Assembly: GCA_900467745.1 (NCBI GenBank)
Contig: UBQW01000038.1
Span: forward strand, 22,521 to 86,520
DNA: 64,000 bases
Direction of reading: 5' to 3'
DNA from: Hyphomicrobiales bacterium
GTDB lineage: Bacteria; Pseudomonadota; Alphaproteobacteria; Rhizobiales; Rhizobiaceae
Positions 44,670 to 53,511 of this stretch are shown piece by piece. Below the pieces are notes generated by a model, which did no database searches, was not told the DNA's origin, and saw only the letters and a program-made list of their open reading frames with translations. The stretch's first letter is position 1; each line of letters begins with the position of its first letter. The position numbers and the translations under genes are program-made.

Positions 44670-45665
44670 AACTTGGCTTCACCGGATCGCTGAAGCGATT
44701 GTTGAAGACCCAGCGCAAGGCTGTACGCTTGCTGGACAAGACATGGGGCCCGGCCCGGCGGACCCCATCAAAGCCGAAGCGACCGACACTCCAGACCACC
44801 CCGGCTTTCGGCAGCAATCCCGGCCGGCTTGTGATGAAGTCCTACGTGCCGACCAATCTGGCGAACAAGCCGGCGCTCGTGGTGGTGCTTCATGGCTGCC
44901 GCCAGACGCCGGAGAGCATGGACGCCGCCAGCGGCTTTTTGAAGCTGGCAAAGGACCGAGGGTTCATTCTCCTCTATCCGGAGCAGACCCATTCCAACAA
45001 TCCTCAAAAATGTTTCAACTGGTTCCGTCCGAGCGAGGTCGCACGCGATCGCGGCGAATTGCTGTCGATCAAACAGATGGTTGAGCATGCCGTGAAACGG
45101 CATCGTGCCGATCGAGCGCGCGTTTACGTCGTCGGGCCTGTCCGCCGGTGGCGCAATGACAGGTGCGTTGATCGCCAACTACCCGGATATGTTTGCAGGC
45201 GCCGCTATTGTGGCCGGAATGCCTGTTGGCGCCGTTCGTGATGCTATGTCGGCCCTTCGCGCGATGAAATCGGGCGCATCACCGCCCGCGGATGGCTGGG
45301 GCGCGAGGATAAATGACATCTTTCCCGATCGGCGCACCTGGCCCCCGATCAGCATCTGGCAGGGGACAGCAGATCGCACGGTCAACCCGGGCAATGCCCT
45401 AGCCTGTGTCGCGCAATGGGCGCAGGCAAATGGTTTCGACCGAGAGCCTCACCGTGTCGAGAAAACATCGTGGGGCGCGTTGTCTCGCTGGAGCATCGGC
45501 TCCGGGTCGCAGGTTCTGCTTTATTCGGTCGATGGCATGGGCCATGGCCTTCCTGTCAAGAAAAGCCGTTCGGCGCTATCTCGAGCGAGCGACCCGTTCG
45601 TGCTTGAGGCTGGCATCTCGGCTCCATCAGAACTTATGCGCCTTTGGCGTCTGGCCAGGCGCTAG
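44666..45665 (+). pseudogene. PHB depolymerase/LpqC-family esterase, frameshifted
   Basis: The first frame has VVVLHGCRQTPESMD, FILLYPEQTHSNNPQKCFNWF and RARVYVVG. The second frame continues with the lipase box GLSAGGAM and ends with VDGMGHGLPV. The join lies at 45134-45136, where GGG occurs and GG would keep the frame, so a single inserted G splits the gene. The intact protein would be about 330 residues, an alpha/beta-hydrolase cutting polyhydroxyalkanoate-like or other esters. The start is probably TTG 44666, overlapping the Nudix stop (TTGA). It may be a true pseudogene or a sequencing error. Confidence 0.75.
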
Positions 45666-46040
45666 ATAAAGCCGGGCCACCTGCAAAGTCGCCGCTGGGC
45701 TCCTTCTCCCGACCGGTACTCCCTCGCACTTTCTCGTGCTTGCACTCGTCGAACAAAAAGACATCAGGGCGACCTGGAAATGGGTTGGGCCACACCCGAC
45801 CACCCTTCATCTATTTGCAATGATGAAGAAGAAAACGCCGCTGCGAACAGCGCCTTCAACGATACACACAAAAGGCAGAGCGCCGTTCAACGGAACAAAG
45901 GAACCAGCAAAAGGCAGCCCGGTGGTGAGGCGCTGCCCTCATTTTCATCTTTCGGCCTTGCCGATCCTATCGTCGTCACAATTTGATAATGCGGCGCTTC
46001 AACGCGAGCGCCTCATCGACTGGCGGAGGCAAAGCAACGC
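45666..46040. other. Intergenic stretch, nothing recognised
   Basis: About 375 bp between the esterase remnant and a Crp-like gene. Only short random-looking frames. Two GGAAC boxes at 45892 and 45900 lack a matching downstream element. GGAGG at 46024-46028 is the likely ribosome site for the next gene. Confidence 0.5.
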
Positions 46041-46781
46041 ATGCAGAAATCTCGAATTTCCAATCGGATCCTCCGATCACTCAGCGACCAGGATTTTGAG
46101 CTCCTCGCACCGTATCTTGAGGAGGTAGAGATGCCCTCGCGCTACCCGATTGCCCGCCCGGATACGCTCCTGGAACATGTCTATTTTCCTGACAGCGGCA
46201 TCGGCGCGGTCATGAGCGTGCTTCCCGATGGGAAAAAGGCGGAGGCCGGAATGTTCGGCAGCGAGGGCTTTGTCCCAACGTCGACGATCATCGGCGACAG
46301 GGTCGTGCCATACCTGATCGAAATGCAGGTCGCAGGCCGTGGATATCGCATTTCCGTCGACAGGATGCGCGAGGCGACCAAGCAGAGTGCCACTCTGCAA
46401 GTCCCATTTATAAAATTCATGCACGTTTTTGCTGTGCAGGTATCCTATACAGCACTCGCCAACGCCAAGTTTCGGGTGGAAAAGCGGTTGGCGCGGTGGA
46501 TCCTCATGTGCCATGACCGGGTAAGAGCAGATGTTCTCGAGATCACACACGAATACATCGCCTTCCTCCTCGGTATCCGACGACCAAGCGTAACAACGGC
46601 CCTTCACGTTCTTGAAGGCCACAAACTCATTCGCTCGAACCGTGGAACGGTCATCATCATAAACCGAAAGGGCTTGGAACGGTTTGCGGCCGGTTGCTAC
46701 GGGCTGCCGGAGCGCGAGTTCGAGCGCTTGCTGGGCGCCAGCGCGCCGGAAACCGACGTGGCCCCCCCGCCAAGCGCATGA
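46041..46781 (+). CDS. Crp/Fnr-family transcriptional regulator
   Basis: A 246-residue regulator. The N-terminal cyclic-nucleotide-binding-like domain includes VYFPDSGIGAVMSVL and EAGMFGSEGFVP, a subgroup common in rhizobia, without the Fnr cysteines. The C-terminal winged helix reads LGIRRPSVTTALHVLEG. The ligand is unknown. A second regulator of the same subgroup lies at 47667-48380 on the other strand. ATG 46041 has GGAGG 12 nt upstream. Confidence 0.85.
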   Translation: MQKSRISNRILRSLSDQDFELLAPYLEEVEMPSRYPIARPDTLLEHVYFPDSGIGAVMSVLPDGKKAEAGMFGSEGFVPTSTIIGDRVVPYLIEMQVAGRGYRISVDRMREATKQSATLQVPFIKFMHVFAVQVSYTALANAKFRVEKRLARWILMCHDRVRADVLEITHEYIAFLLGIRRPSVTTALHVLEGHKLIRSNRGTVIIINRKGLERFAAGCYGLPEREFERLLGASAPETDVAPPPSA

Positions 46782-46796
46782 CCCATCTTTTTCTAT

Positions 46797-46822
46797 GGAA
46801 CAGTCGACCGCCGGGCCTCGTT
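46797..46822 (+). promoter_or_regulatory. EcfG/RpoE2-type general stress promoter
   Basis: GGAAC at 46797-46801, 17 nt, then CGTT at 46819-46822: an exact match to the alphaproteobacterial EcfG consensus (GGAAC-N16-17-CGTT). The transcript would start near 46829 and serve the DUF6894 gene at 46845. Confidence 0.85.
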
Positions 46823-46844
46823 TCGTCCGCTCATGGAGGACAAA

Positions 46845-47078
46845 ATGCTTTTCTATTTCAATGTTCGCTCAGACGAGAGTTTCGATGTCGACGAAGAAGG
46901 CATCGAACTTCCGTCACTCGATGCCGCCCGGTGGGAAGCGATGAAATCAGCCCGAGAAATGGTCGCCGAACTGATTTTGCACAACCAGCGTATCGATGGC
47001 ATGCGATTTGAGATTACAGACGACAAGGGAAACCTGCTCGTCACGGTTCCGTTCAAAGACGTCATCAAATTCGACTAG
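46845..47078 (+). CDS. DUF6894-family small protein
   Basis: A 77-residue protein beginning MLFYFNVRSDESF. The FYFNVRSDE start, the middle LPSLDAARWEAMKSARE and the C-terminal F/V-rich strand (LVTVPFKDVIKF) fit DUF6894, a small family common in Rhizobiales. GGAGGA at 46835-46840 sets the ATG at 46845. An exact EcfG promoter precedes it, so it is likely a general-stress protein. Function is unknown. Confidence 0.8.
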   Translation: MLFYFNVRSDESFDVDEEGIELPSLDAARWEAMKSAREMVAELILHNQRIDGMRFEITDDKGNLLVTVPFKDVIKFD

Positions 47079-47079
47079 G

Positions 47080-47334
47080 CTAGCCTGCCGAGCCGTCATC
47101 TAAAACCTCATCATCTTGGATATCGCCATCCGGTCGACCAGAGGACGGATCGCTGCCTTGGGCCAGAGCGGCCTCACGCGCAGCGCGGAGGCGTTCCGTT
47201 TTCAGACGTCGTGCTTCTGCCTCGCCTTTGATCGCAGCCAATGCGCACTCAGTGGTCGCCTCAAGTCGTCTGTGACGCTCGGCAGCACTGATGGAGTCAC
47301 GTCGGCGCGGCTGGGAGCTTTCCGATTTCTGCAT
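47080..47334 (-). CDS. Small basic protein, unknown function
   Basis: An 84-residue protein starting MQKSESSQPRRRDSISAAER. It is charged and helical in the middle (LKTERLRAAREAAL) and acidic at the end. It stops 2 bp from the convergent DUF6894 stop. No clear ribosome-binding site. I do not recognise a family. The sequence looks like the small regulators or transcription-associated proteins found in rhizobia, but this is not proved. Confidence 0.5.
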   Translation of the reverse strand: MQKSESSQPRRRDSISAAERHRRLEATTECALAAIKGEAEARRLKTERLRAAREAALAQGSDPSSGRPDGDIQDDEVLDDGSAG

Positions 47335-47666
47335 GCGAACAAAAATACCACCCGATGAAGGGAGGACAATCGATCGTCTGCCAGCGTACCGTCGTCTGCG
47401 TGAGGCTTCTTGGGGTACCGCTTTCAGGAACTGCGGAACTATGCAGCCTTCTTCAGGTTTGAGGATATTTGGAAGCTCGGCGAAAGGCTTGCGATCATAT
47501 CAGGCCTTGCAGGCTGAGGCCCGGAAATCTCCGTCAGGATCGATTTTAGTATGGATCATCCTCCTCGGCCCAACCTGCCCCTCTCCTTGAAGAAAAGATC
47601 CTCGGTCGGACGGGTCGTACGTGTCCTGATCAGAACGGTCTCATGCGCCAATCTTGATCTGACGCG
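47335..47666. other. Intergenic stretch with a solitary EcfG-like promoter
   Basis: About 330 bp without a convincing gene. GGAAC at 47435-47439, 16 nt and GGTT at 47456-47459 form an EcfG-like promoter on the plus strand, but no gene follows on that strand before the Crp-like gene, which runs the other way. A small RNA is possible. Confidence 0.45.
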
Positions 47667-48380
47667 CTAAAATTTGCCGATAAGGCGCCGGTACTCTTCC
47701 TCGGGCCTGCCATAGGAATCGCCCGCAAATTCTTCCAGCCCACGTCGATCGCGAATGGTGATGAGACCCCGTTCGGATCGAATGAACTTCTCTCCTTCAA
47801 GCACATGAAGGGCGGTCGTCACGCTGGGTCGCCGGACACCGAGCATCAGGGAAATGAAGTCATGGGTCAGCGCTATTTCGTCGCCATCGACGCGATCATG
47901 GGACATAAGAAGCCATCGGGCCAGTCGAACGTCGATCTGATAATTGACGTTCGACAGGACCGTGTAGGAAATCTGCGACGCAAAGCTTTGGATGAACCGT
48001 GCAAGGAGGTTTGCGAAACCAGGACATGACGAGATCGCCTTAAGGGTCGCGCTCAATGTCATCCGGTAACCCCAGCCGGCGACCTGCATCAGGACTTCAT
48101 GGACGCTCACCGTCCCGCCGACGCCCGCCGAGGTTGGAGAAAACCCCTCCCGTCCGAACATTCCGGCCTCTGCCTTGTTGCCATCAGACGAGACCGTGAT
48201 GACCGAACCAATTCCGCTACATAGGAAGTAGACATGGTCGATTGGCCCGTTTGCTTTGACAATGACATGACCCTGTTTAAGGTCGATCATTTCCAAACTG
48301 CCAAAGATCTCTTGATATTCTTCGGTTGGCAGGCGCGCCAACAGCCGGTTGTGCATGGTCGATTGATCAAAGACGGACAT
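47667..48380 (-). CDS. Crp/Fnr-family transcriptional regulator
   Basis: A 237-residue paralogue of the regulator at 46041-46781, with the same marks: VYFLCSGIGSVITV, EAGMFGREGFSPTS, and the helix LGVRRPSVTTALHVLEG. No Fnr cysteines. The two genes are 0.9 kb apart and on opposite strands. The signal and targets are unknown. ATG 48380 is chosen; ATG 48356 would also be possible. Confidence 0.85.
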   Translation of the reverse strand: MSVFDQSTMHNRLLARLPTEEYQEIFGSLEMIDLKQGHVIVKANGPIDHVYFLCSGIGSVITVSSDGNKAEAGMFGREGFSPTSAGVGGTVSVHEVLMQVAGWGYRMTLSATLKAISSCPGFANLLARFIQSFASQISYTVLSNVNYQIDVRLARWLLMSHDRVDGDEIALTHDFISLMLGVRRPSVTTALHVLEGEKFIRSERGLITIRDRRGLEEFAGDSYGRPEEEYRRLIGKF

Positions 48381-48957
48381 GAGACTTCAATGGTACCGGA
48401 TGAGGCATGCGAACACCCCTCACACGCTGAAATATGTCGGCTGTATAACATCCCGCCGTTGTCCATGTTCTTGGGTACGCTGGCGGACAGTTCTGGGTCG
48501 GGACGGTTCGACATATTGGACGCCGTGCTGTGCAAGCTGCTTGGCCGCGACACGAGAGCGACTGTCGCTCTTCCATGATTTGGTAGCAGCCCATCGGATC
48601 GGTCATCCGCAGGGTCGGGTGCCGGATCTTCCAAAGAACCGAGAGGCGATGAACCGGCTCTGCAACATTTGGCTCTTCAAGCGGCACAATTCAGGCGGCG
48701 CGGGAACCTGCGACGACAGCACTGACGGCACGATGGTCATATCACCGCTTTGGAAACCTGAATTCATCGCGCACAGCCCCAGCTCGCTGACGGACAGTGT
48801 CACCAAGGAATCGATCGACAATCGTTCAGTGCCAACCACACCCGAATAAGAGGAAATCCAGCTCACCCGACGCCAGCTGTCTATTAATCAGCGCAAGACA
48901 GTGTGCGCCCTGATCCATTGCGGCCGATCTAGCAGAACCGATCAAGCGCGCAAAGCC
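48381..48957. other. Intergenic stretch, nothing recognised
   Basis: About 580 bp between two leftward genes. Frames exist on both strands but none has a natural composition and ribosome site. It is a good place to look for a promoter of the Crp-like gene or a small RNA. Confidence 0.45.
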
Positions 48958-51021
48958 CTACGTCTGCTCGCTCCTGCCCACCGGGTTCACCATCTCGTTG
49001 ATCTTCGATGCAAGCGCCTCGACGGCGAAGGGTTTGCCGATCATGCCCATGTTCGTGCCCAGAAAGCTGGCTTTTGTTGCGGCATTCTCGGCATATCCCG
49101 TTACGAACAAAACCGGCAGATCCGGCCTGTGCTGACGGGCAACATCTGCAAGCTGCCGACCGTTCATTCCCGGCAAACCGACATCGGAGACCATGAGATC
49201 GATCTTTCCTTGATCTCTAAGGACTCGAATTGCCACATCGGCATCCTCGGCCTCGATAACCCGATATGAAAGATCGGTCAGTACCTCGCATATCAACAGG
49301 CGAACGGCATCGTCGTCCTCCACGACAAGCACGGTCTGGCCGCTGCCTTCAAATGGGGTCCCAGTGTCGATCCTTGCCTCCGGCATTTCACCATCGCTCG
49401 TTCCCGGCAGGTAGAGCTTGATCGACGTCCCCTTGCCAGGTGTGCTGTCGATGCGAACCTCGCCCCCCGACTGTTGCGCGAAGCCATAAATCATCGACAG
49501 TCCAAGACCGGTTCCCTGGCCGATAGGCTTGGTGGTGAAAAAAGGGTCGAAGACCTTTTCCAGAATGTCCGGCGACATACCCACACCGGTATCGGCGACG
49601 TCGATCATCACGTACTGTCCCGCATCAAGCCCGCCATTTTGCGATCCGGAGATCCAAAGACGCTCTGCCGTGATCGTCAGACGTCCACCCTGTGGCATGG
49701 CATCACGCGCGTTGACTGCCAGGTTCAGCAGAGCGCTTTCGAGCTGATTGGCGTCTGCCAAGGCGTATCCGACGTCCGTCGGAACGCTCAGTTCGATCGT
49801 GATCGTTTCTGGCAGTGTTCGTTCGAGCAGTTCCTTCGTCGCAGCGAGCTGGGCTGCAACGTCAAGGGAGGTTGCATCAAGCGTTTGCCGGCGCGAAAAG
49901 GCCAGAAGCCTGGCAATCAATGCGGCGGCCCGGTGTGCCGAGTCGGTGGCCGCGTCCATGAAGCGGCCCACATCTTCGACACGACCGGACGCGATGCGGC
50001 GCTTGGCGAGATTGATTCCGCCAATGATGCCAGTCAGCATGTTGTTGAAGTCGTGTGCGATCCCGCCCGTCAATTGACCGATCGCCTCCATCTTTTGCGC
50101 TTGGCGAAGCGCTTCTTCAGCACGGCCGCGCGCGGCCATTTCTTCCTGCAGCTCCGCAGTGCGTTGTGCAACACGCCTCTCGAGATTTCGATTGAGATCG
50201 TCAAGTGCTTCCCGCTCGCGACGCAATTCCGCCTCCGACCTCGCCAGCGCCTCTTGCGTCCGCTTGCGCTCGCTGATGTCGATGGCCGTGCCGACAAACC
50301 GCACTGCCTTGCCTTCCATAAAAATCGTTCCGCCTTTTGCGGCGATCCAGCGCTCGACACCGTCCTCTATGCCGATGGTGCGGTAGTCGATCTCGTATTC
50401 GCCCGAACCGTCTGGTCGTAGCGCGTCGTTAACAGCCTCGTGGGCCCTTTCCCGGTCGTCGGGATGCAGTCCGGCAAGAAAGCCAGCTTCATAGGATACG
50501 TCGCGACCTGAGATAATACCGAACATGGTCCTGCAGCGCTTGTCCCACTTCAATTCCCCGGTGATGAGGTCGAAGTCCCAGGTGCCCACGCCCGCAGCGC
50601 TGGTGGCAAGGCGCAACCGCGTCTCGCTCTCGTCCAATTCCTCCACGCGGTCACGCATCTGGAACTGCTTGGCGCGCAATCGAACCGCAGACGCCACGGC
50701 ACTCAAGAGCGAGGCCCTTCCAAGTGGCCGCTCGAGAACGACACTGTTGCTTGCCAGATCAAACAACCTCAGCTGTGACATACGTCCGTTCGGCGTTCGG
50801 CTCGTGCGCGGCGCAGCCAGGAGAACGAAAGGAACATCCGACCAGGATGGTTGAGCCTCGAGCGCCGCCTTGAGCTTGTCGACATCCTTGACGAGTGCCT
50901 CTTCCGTGAGCAGGATCGCGCCAACGCTTTCGTCGATCAACGTCGCCACCTCGCCAATATCGAGACAGACGACGGCGTCATAGTCCCTCCTGGCGCAGAA
51001 GTGTCGCCACGCTCTCGCCAT
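48958..51021 (-). CDS. Hybrid sensor histidine kinase, 5' end frameshifted
   Basis: A 687-residue kinase in the readable frame. Order: a pseudo-receiver-like N-terminal region (about 1-120), a PAS/PAC domain (about 130-255, WDFDLITGELKWDKR), a coiled coil (about 260-305), HisKA with His in IAHDFNNML, the ATPase with NLAVNARDAM and GTGLGLSMIYGF, and a C-terminal receiver with VVEDDDAV and Asp in MVSDVGLPGMNG. It probably passes phosphate to a partner regulator. The start at 51021 is not the original one: the true 5' end lies in another frame at 51067. The protein may still be functional but shortened, or the gene is broken. Confidence 0.8.
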   Translation of the reverse strand: MARAWRHFCARRDYDAVVCLDIGEVATLIDESVGAILLTEEALVKDVDKLKAALEAQPSWSDVPFVLLAAPRTSRTPNGRMSQLRLFDLASNSVVLERPLGRASLLSAVASAVRLRAKQFQMRDRVEELDESETRLRLATSAAGVGTWDFDLITGELKWDKRCRTMFGIISGRDVSYEAGFLAGLHPDDRERAHEAVNDALRPDGSGEYEIDYRTIGIEDGVERWIAAKGGTIFMEGKAVRFVGTAIDISERKRTQEALARSEAELRREREALDDLNRNLERRVAQRTAELQEEMAARGRAEEALRQAQKMEAIGQLTGGIAHDFNNMLTGIIGGINLAKRRIASGRVEDVGRFMDAATDSAHRAAALIARLLAFSRRQTLDATSLDVAAQLAATKELLERTLPETITIELSVPTDVGYALADANQLESALLNLAVNARDAMPQGGRLTITAERLWISGSQNGGLDAGQYVMIDVADTGVGMSPDILEKVFDPFFTTKPIGQGTGLGLSMIYGFAQQSGGEVRIDSTPGKGTSIKLYLPGTSDGEMPEARIDTGTPFEGSGQTVLVVEDDDAVRLLICEVLTDLSYRVIEAEDADVAIRVLRDQGKIDLMVSDVGLPGMNGRQLADVARQHRPDLPVLFVTGYAENAATKASFLGTNMGMIGKPFAVEALASKINEMVNPVGRSEQT

Positions 51022-51067
51022 CGCGTCCGAATGGCGCGCTGACCAGAATTCGGCGCTCGCTCGGCAT
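50978..51067 (-). other. Original 5' end of the kinase gene, out of frame
   Basis: ATG 51067 opens a frame starting MPSERRILVSAPFGRDG and ending LLRQEG before a TGA at 50978-50980. This is a typical receiver-like N-terminus, and its end meets YDAVVCLDIG in the kinase frame if one base near 50984 is removed (GGACTAT to GGCTAT). The two frames therefore join naturally. Confidence 0.7.
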
Positions 51068-51309
51068 ATCAGCTATCACGATCGCGATCTTCCATGAGCG
51101 GATCGCGCGCGCCCATATATTCGGGCGTTCCGGTCAGAATTTTTCTGTTCCTGGAAGTTCGTCGCGATGGTGCGTTTGTCACTGGAAAATATGAAACGAT
51201 TGACGGAAGGCAAGGACAGCCGGGCAGCAACGGCAACTTTGAAGGCTGGTTTGGCAGTCGCCTATAACGACCAACCAGTCAGTCGGCTTTTGTACGATAT
51301 CGAACAGAA

Positions 51310-51335
51310 GGAACATTTCTCGTCTCTACAACGTC
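51310..51335 (+). promoter_or_regulatory. EcfG-like general stress promoter
   Basis: GGAAC at 51310-51314, 17 nt, then CGTC at 51332-51335 (one mismatch to CGTT). It lies 42 bp upstream of the small membrane protein start at 51377. Confidence 0.65.
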
Positions 51336-51376
51336 TTCCAACTGAACGACGCGTTCAACGAAACCGGGAGATCAAC

Positions 51377-51550
51377 ATGAACGAGCAAGACGAACCAACT
51401 CTGGCAACATCCATCGACAGTCCTGCACTCAAGCGCAAAAAGGCACGATTTGGTCGCGGTGCGGTCTGGATCGGCATTGCCGTTGCCTTGGCGGCATTCG
51501 CATTTTACATCGGAATTGGCATTTATGGTGGCTATCACGCTGTGGGATGA
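51377..51550 (+). CDS. Small single-pass membrane protein
   Basis: A 57-residue protein. An acidic and polar N-terminal part is followed by a basic KRKKARFGRG stretch and one helix (VWIGIAVALAAFAFYIGI). GGGAG at 51366-51370 is 6 nt before the ATG at 51377. An upstream in-frame start at 51167 has no support. The EcfG-like promoter suggests stress-induced expression. Function unknown. Confidence 0.65.
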   Translation: MNEQDEPTLATSIDSPALKRKKARFGRGAVWIGIAVALAAFAFYIGIGIYGGYHAVG

Positions 51551-51860
51551 GCTTCTGAAACCAGACATCTTCTGACGGCTTGCGCTCGATCGCAGCTGGA
51601 GCCAACGCCGCAATCCGATACTAAGTGATCGAAAGGGAGCGGCGCCCCCTCCCTATTGAACGCCGACGTCTTTAAGGACCTGGTTGTATGAGAAGCACTG
51701 CACTCCCAGTCCGGCCGCATCCACCCCAGAAAGAAGATATCCTGAACACAACGCCGGCGATGGCACCGGCTTCGGCAGCGTGTCACGTATTTCGGGCCTC
51801 TACGAATGAAACACCAGAATGACACACTAGGAAGTTCAGGCCATCGATCCGTCAGGAGAG
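51551..51860. other. Intergenic stretch, nothing recognised
   Basis: About 310 bp after the small membrane protein. No gene or clear hairpin seen on either strand. Confidence 0.45.
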
Positions 51861-52064
51861 TCACGGCCTCGAACGAGGGCCGGCAACGGTCCGCCGGCTT
51901 TCGACTATTGCAAAAGCAACGTAGTCTTCCACTTCGATGGCATCGTCGAGCTTTTTCCGTAAGCCACCGGTTCGAGCCACCGCCTCCGTCATGACAGCTC
52001 GAGCAGCGTTGAAGCGCATCGAATGGACATGGACGATGAAGCTACGGAGGTCGGACCGGGCCAA
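51861..52064 (-). CDS. Possible small protein translated with the PRC-barrel gene
   Basis: A 67-residue frame beginning with TTG at 52064, 5 bp after the PRC-barrel stop on the same strand. AGGAGG directly abuts the TTG, so the start is unusual. The protein (RSFIVHVHSMRFNAARAVM, then KKLDDAIEVEDYVAFAIVES) looks protein-like and helical. It could be translationally coupled to the preceding gene. Function unknown. Confidence 0.4.
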   Translation of the reverse strand: MARSDLRSFIVHVHSMRFNAARAVMTEAVARTGGLRKKLDDAIEVEDYVAFAIVESRRTVAGPRSRP

Positions 52065-52069
52065 CCTCC

Positions 52070-52357
52070 TCAGTCGCGATGTTCGGGCATCGCCTTCAAC
52101 TGGTCTTTCGTCCAGCCTGTCACGGCATGAACCTCTCCATTCTCGTCGCGCATCCAGTCAAGATCGGAAAACGGAACCGCGACCGGTTTGGTACCAATGC
52201 CGAGAAAACCGCCAACATCAATTACGACCAAGTTACTTCCGTGGATATGGTCCACAGATCCGACCTTGTGATCGTCTCCACCGTAGACGGTTGCTCCTTG
52301 AAGATTGTCAGCCGTCAACTCGCTCTGAGAAAGGCGCACATGCTTCGTGTGATCCAT
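52070..52357 (-). CDS. PRC-barrel/DUF2171-type protein
   Basis: A 95-residue protein with a PRC-barrel-like fold: GATVYGGDDHKVGSVDHIHG and LVVIDVGGFLGIGTKPVAVP are typical of DUF2171/PRC-barrel proteins that respond to stress in rhizobia. The ATG at 52357 has AGGAGA 7 nt upstream; a frame reaching 52459 is unlikely. An EcfG-like promoter lies at 52383-52407. It is divergent from an SDR gene. Confidence 0.85.
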   Translation of the reverse strand: MDHTKHVRLSQSELTADNLQGATVYGGDDHKVGSVDHIHGSNLVVIDVGGFLGIGTKPVAVPFSDLDWMRDENGEVHAVTGWTKDQLKAMPEHRD

Positions 52358-52382
52358 CGGGTTCTCCTTTGCTAGAACCCGA

Positions 52383-52407
52383 AACTTTATCGCAACGGCT
52401 TTGTTCC
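52383..52407 (-). promoter_or_regulatory. EcfG-like general stress promoter
   Basis: On the minus strand GGAAC (52407-52403), 16 nt, then AGTT (52386-52383). It fits GGAAC-N16-17-CGTT with one mismatch. The transcript would start about 20 bp upstream of the PRC-barrel ATG. Confidence 0.7.
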
Positions 52408-52606
52408 CGTGTGACCTAACGGTCATCGCTTTCGGCGCGACCGTCGCGAAATCGCACATCGGATCTGTCGGACGCTCGCCTGGTATTCATGACCCGCAAG
52501 GCAATTGTTTAATGGAACGGCGTTGTGTCGAATTCATCGTTTCGGGGAACTGTCGCCGCTGCCCGAGGTTTACACTGCGACGCCCAACTTAAAAAAGGAG
52601 ACGACC

Positions 52607-53470
52607 ATGAGCGATGAAGGACGACCGGCTCCCCCCTTCCCCGAACAGCAACAGCAACCGCCTGGCACCACGGCGCAGATGCAGCCAGTTCCAGACCATG
52701 GTGAGCACTCGTACCGCGGCAACGCAAGGCTCGCTGGCAAGGTCGCCCTGATAACCGGGGCGGACTCGGGCATCGGCAAGGCTGTGGCGATTGCCTATGC
52801 CCGCGAAGGTGCCGATGTCGCAATCTCTTTCCTGAACGAGGTCGAGGACGCCGAAGACACTGCGAAATGGGTCCGCCAAGCCGGCCGCAAGGCGCTCGTC
52901 ATCCCCGGCGACATCACCCACGAAAGCCATTGCAGGGACCTTGTCCAGCATACGGTGCGCGAACTTGGTTCCATCGACATACTCGTCAATAACGCCGCTT
53001 TCCAAAGGACATACGCTGATATTGGCGACATAACCGACGAGGAATGGGATCAGACGTTCCGCACCAATATCTACGCACCATTCTTTCTGTCCAAGGCCGC
53101 CATCCCCTACATGCGCCCTGGAAGTTCGATCATAAACACGACCTCCATCCAGTCGCGACAGCCCTCTTCGCACCTGCTTGCCTATGCCTCGACGAAAGGA
53201 GCGATCTCTAATTTCACCGCTGGGCTAGCGGAAATGGTCGCCGAGAAAGGCATCCGCGTAAACGCAGTAGCGCCTGGACCAATCTGGACACCGCTGATCC
53301 CATCGACCATGCCATCGGCAAAGACCTCAAACTTCGGGGCGCAGACACTGCTTGGTCGTGCCGGCCAGCCTGCGGAACTGGCAGGGGCGTACGTACTTCT
53401 CGCGTCTGAACTCGGGAGTTACATGACGGGCGCGGTCATTCCGGTTACAGGTGGCGAGATCATGATTTAG
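52607..53470 (+). CDS. SDR-family oxidoreductase (YghA/YdaD-like stress type)
   Basis: A 287-residue short-chain dehydrogenase. The 40-residue proline/glutamine-rich N-terminal extension before the Rossmann fold is typical of YdaD/YghA-like general stress SDRs. The cofactor motif is TGADSGIGKAVA, NNAAF occurs in the middle, and the catalytic YASTK (Tyr-x3-Lys) is intact, unlike the SDR at 25225-25929. AAGGAG at 52595-52600 sets the ATG at 52607. It is divergent from the PRC-barrel gene. Substrate unknown. Confidence 0.88.
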   Translation: MSDEGRPAPPFPEQQQQPPGTTAQMQPVPDHGEHSYRGNARLAGKVALITGADSGIGKAVAIAYAREGADVAISFLNEVEDAEDTAKWVRQAGRKALVIPGDITHESHCRDLVQHTVRELGSIDILVNNAAFQRTYADIGDITDEEWDQTFRTNIYAPFFLSKAAIPYMRPGSSIINTTSIQSRQPSSHLLAYASTKGAISNFTAGLAEMVAEKGIRVNAVAPGPIWTPLIPSTMPSAKTSNFGAQTLLGRAGQPAELAGAYVLLASELGSYMTGAVIPVTGGEIMI

Positions 53471-53511
53471 ACTCGACGGCAGCTGGCGCGCGGCGGCAAA
53501 GCACCGATCTG

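Noticed and set aside
45736..46128. 130-residue plus-strand frame
   Set aside because: No ribosome site, unnatural composition, and it overlaps the start of the Crp-like gene.
52514..52541. GGAAC...CGTT upstream of the stress SDR as an EcfG promoter
   Set aside because: The spacer is 19 nt, longer than the accepted 16-17.
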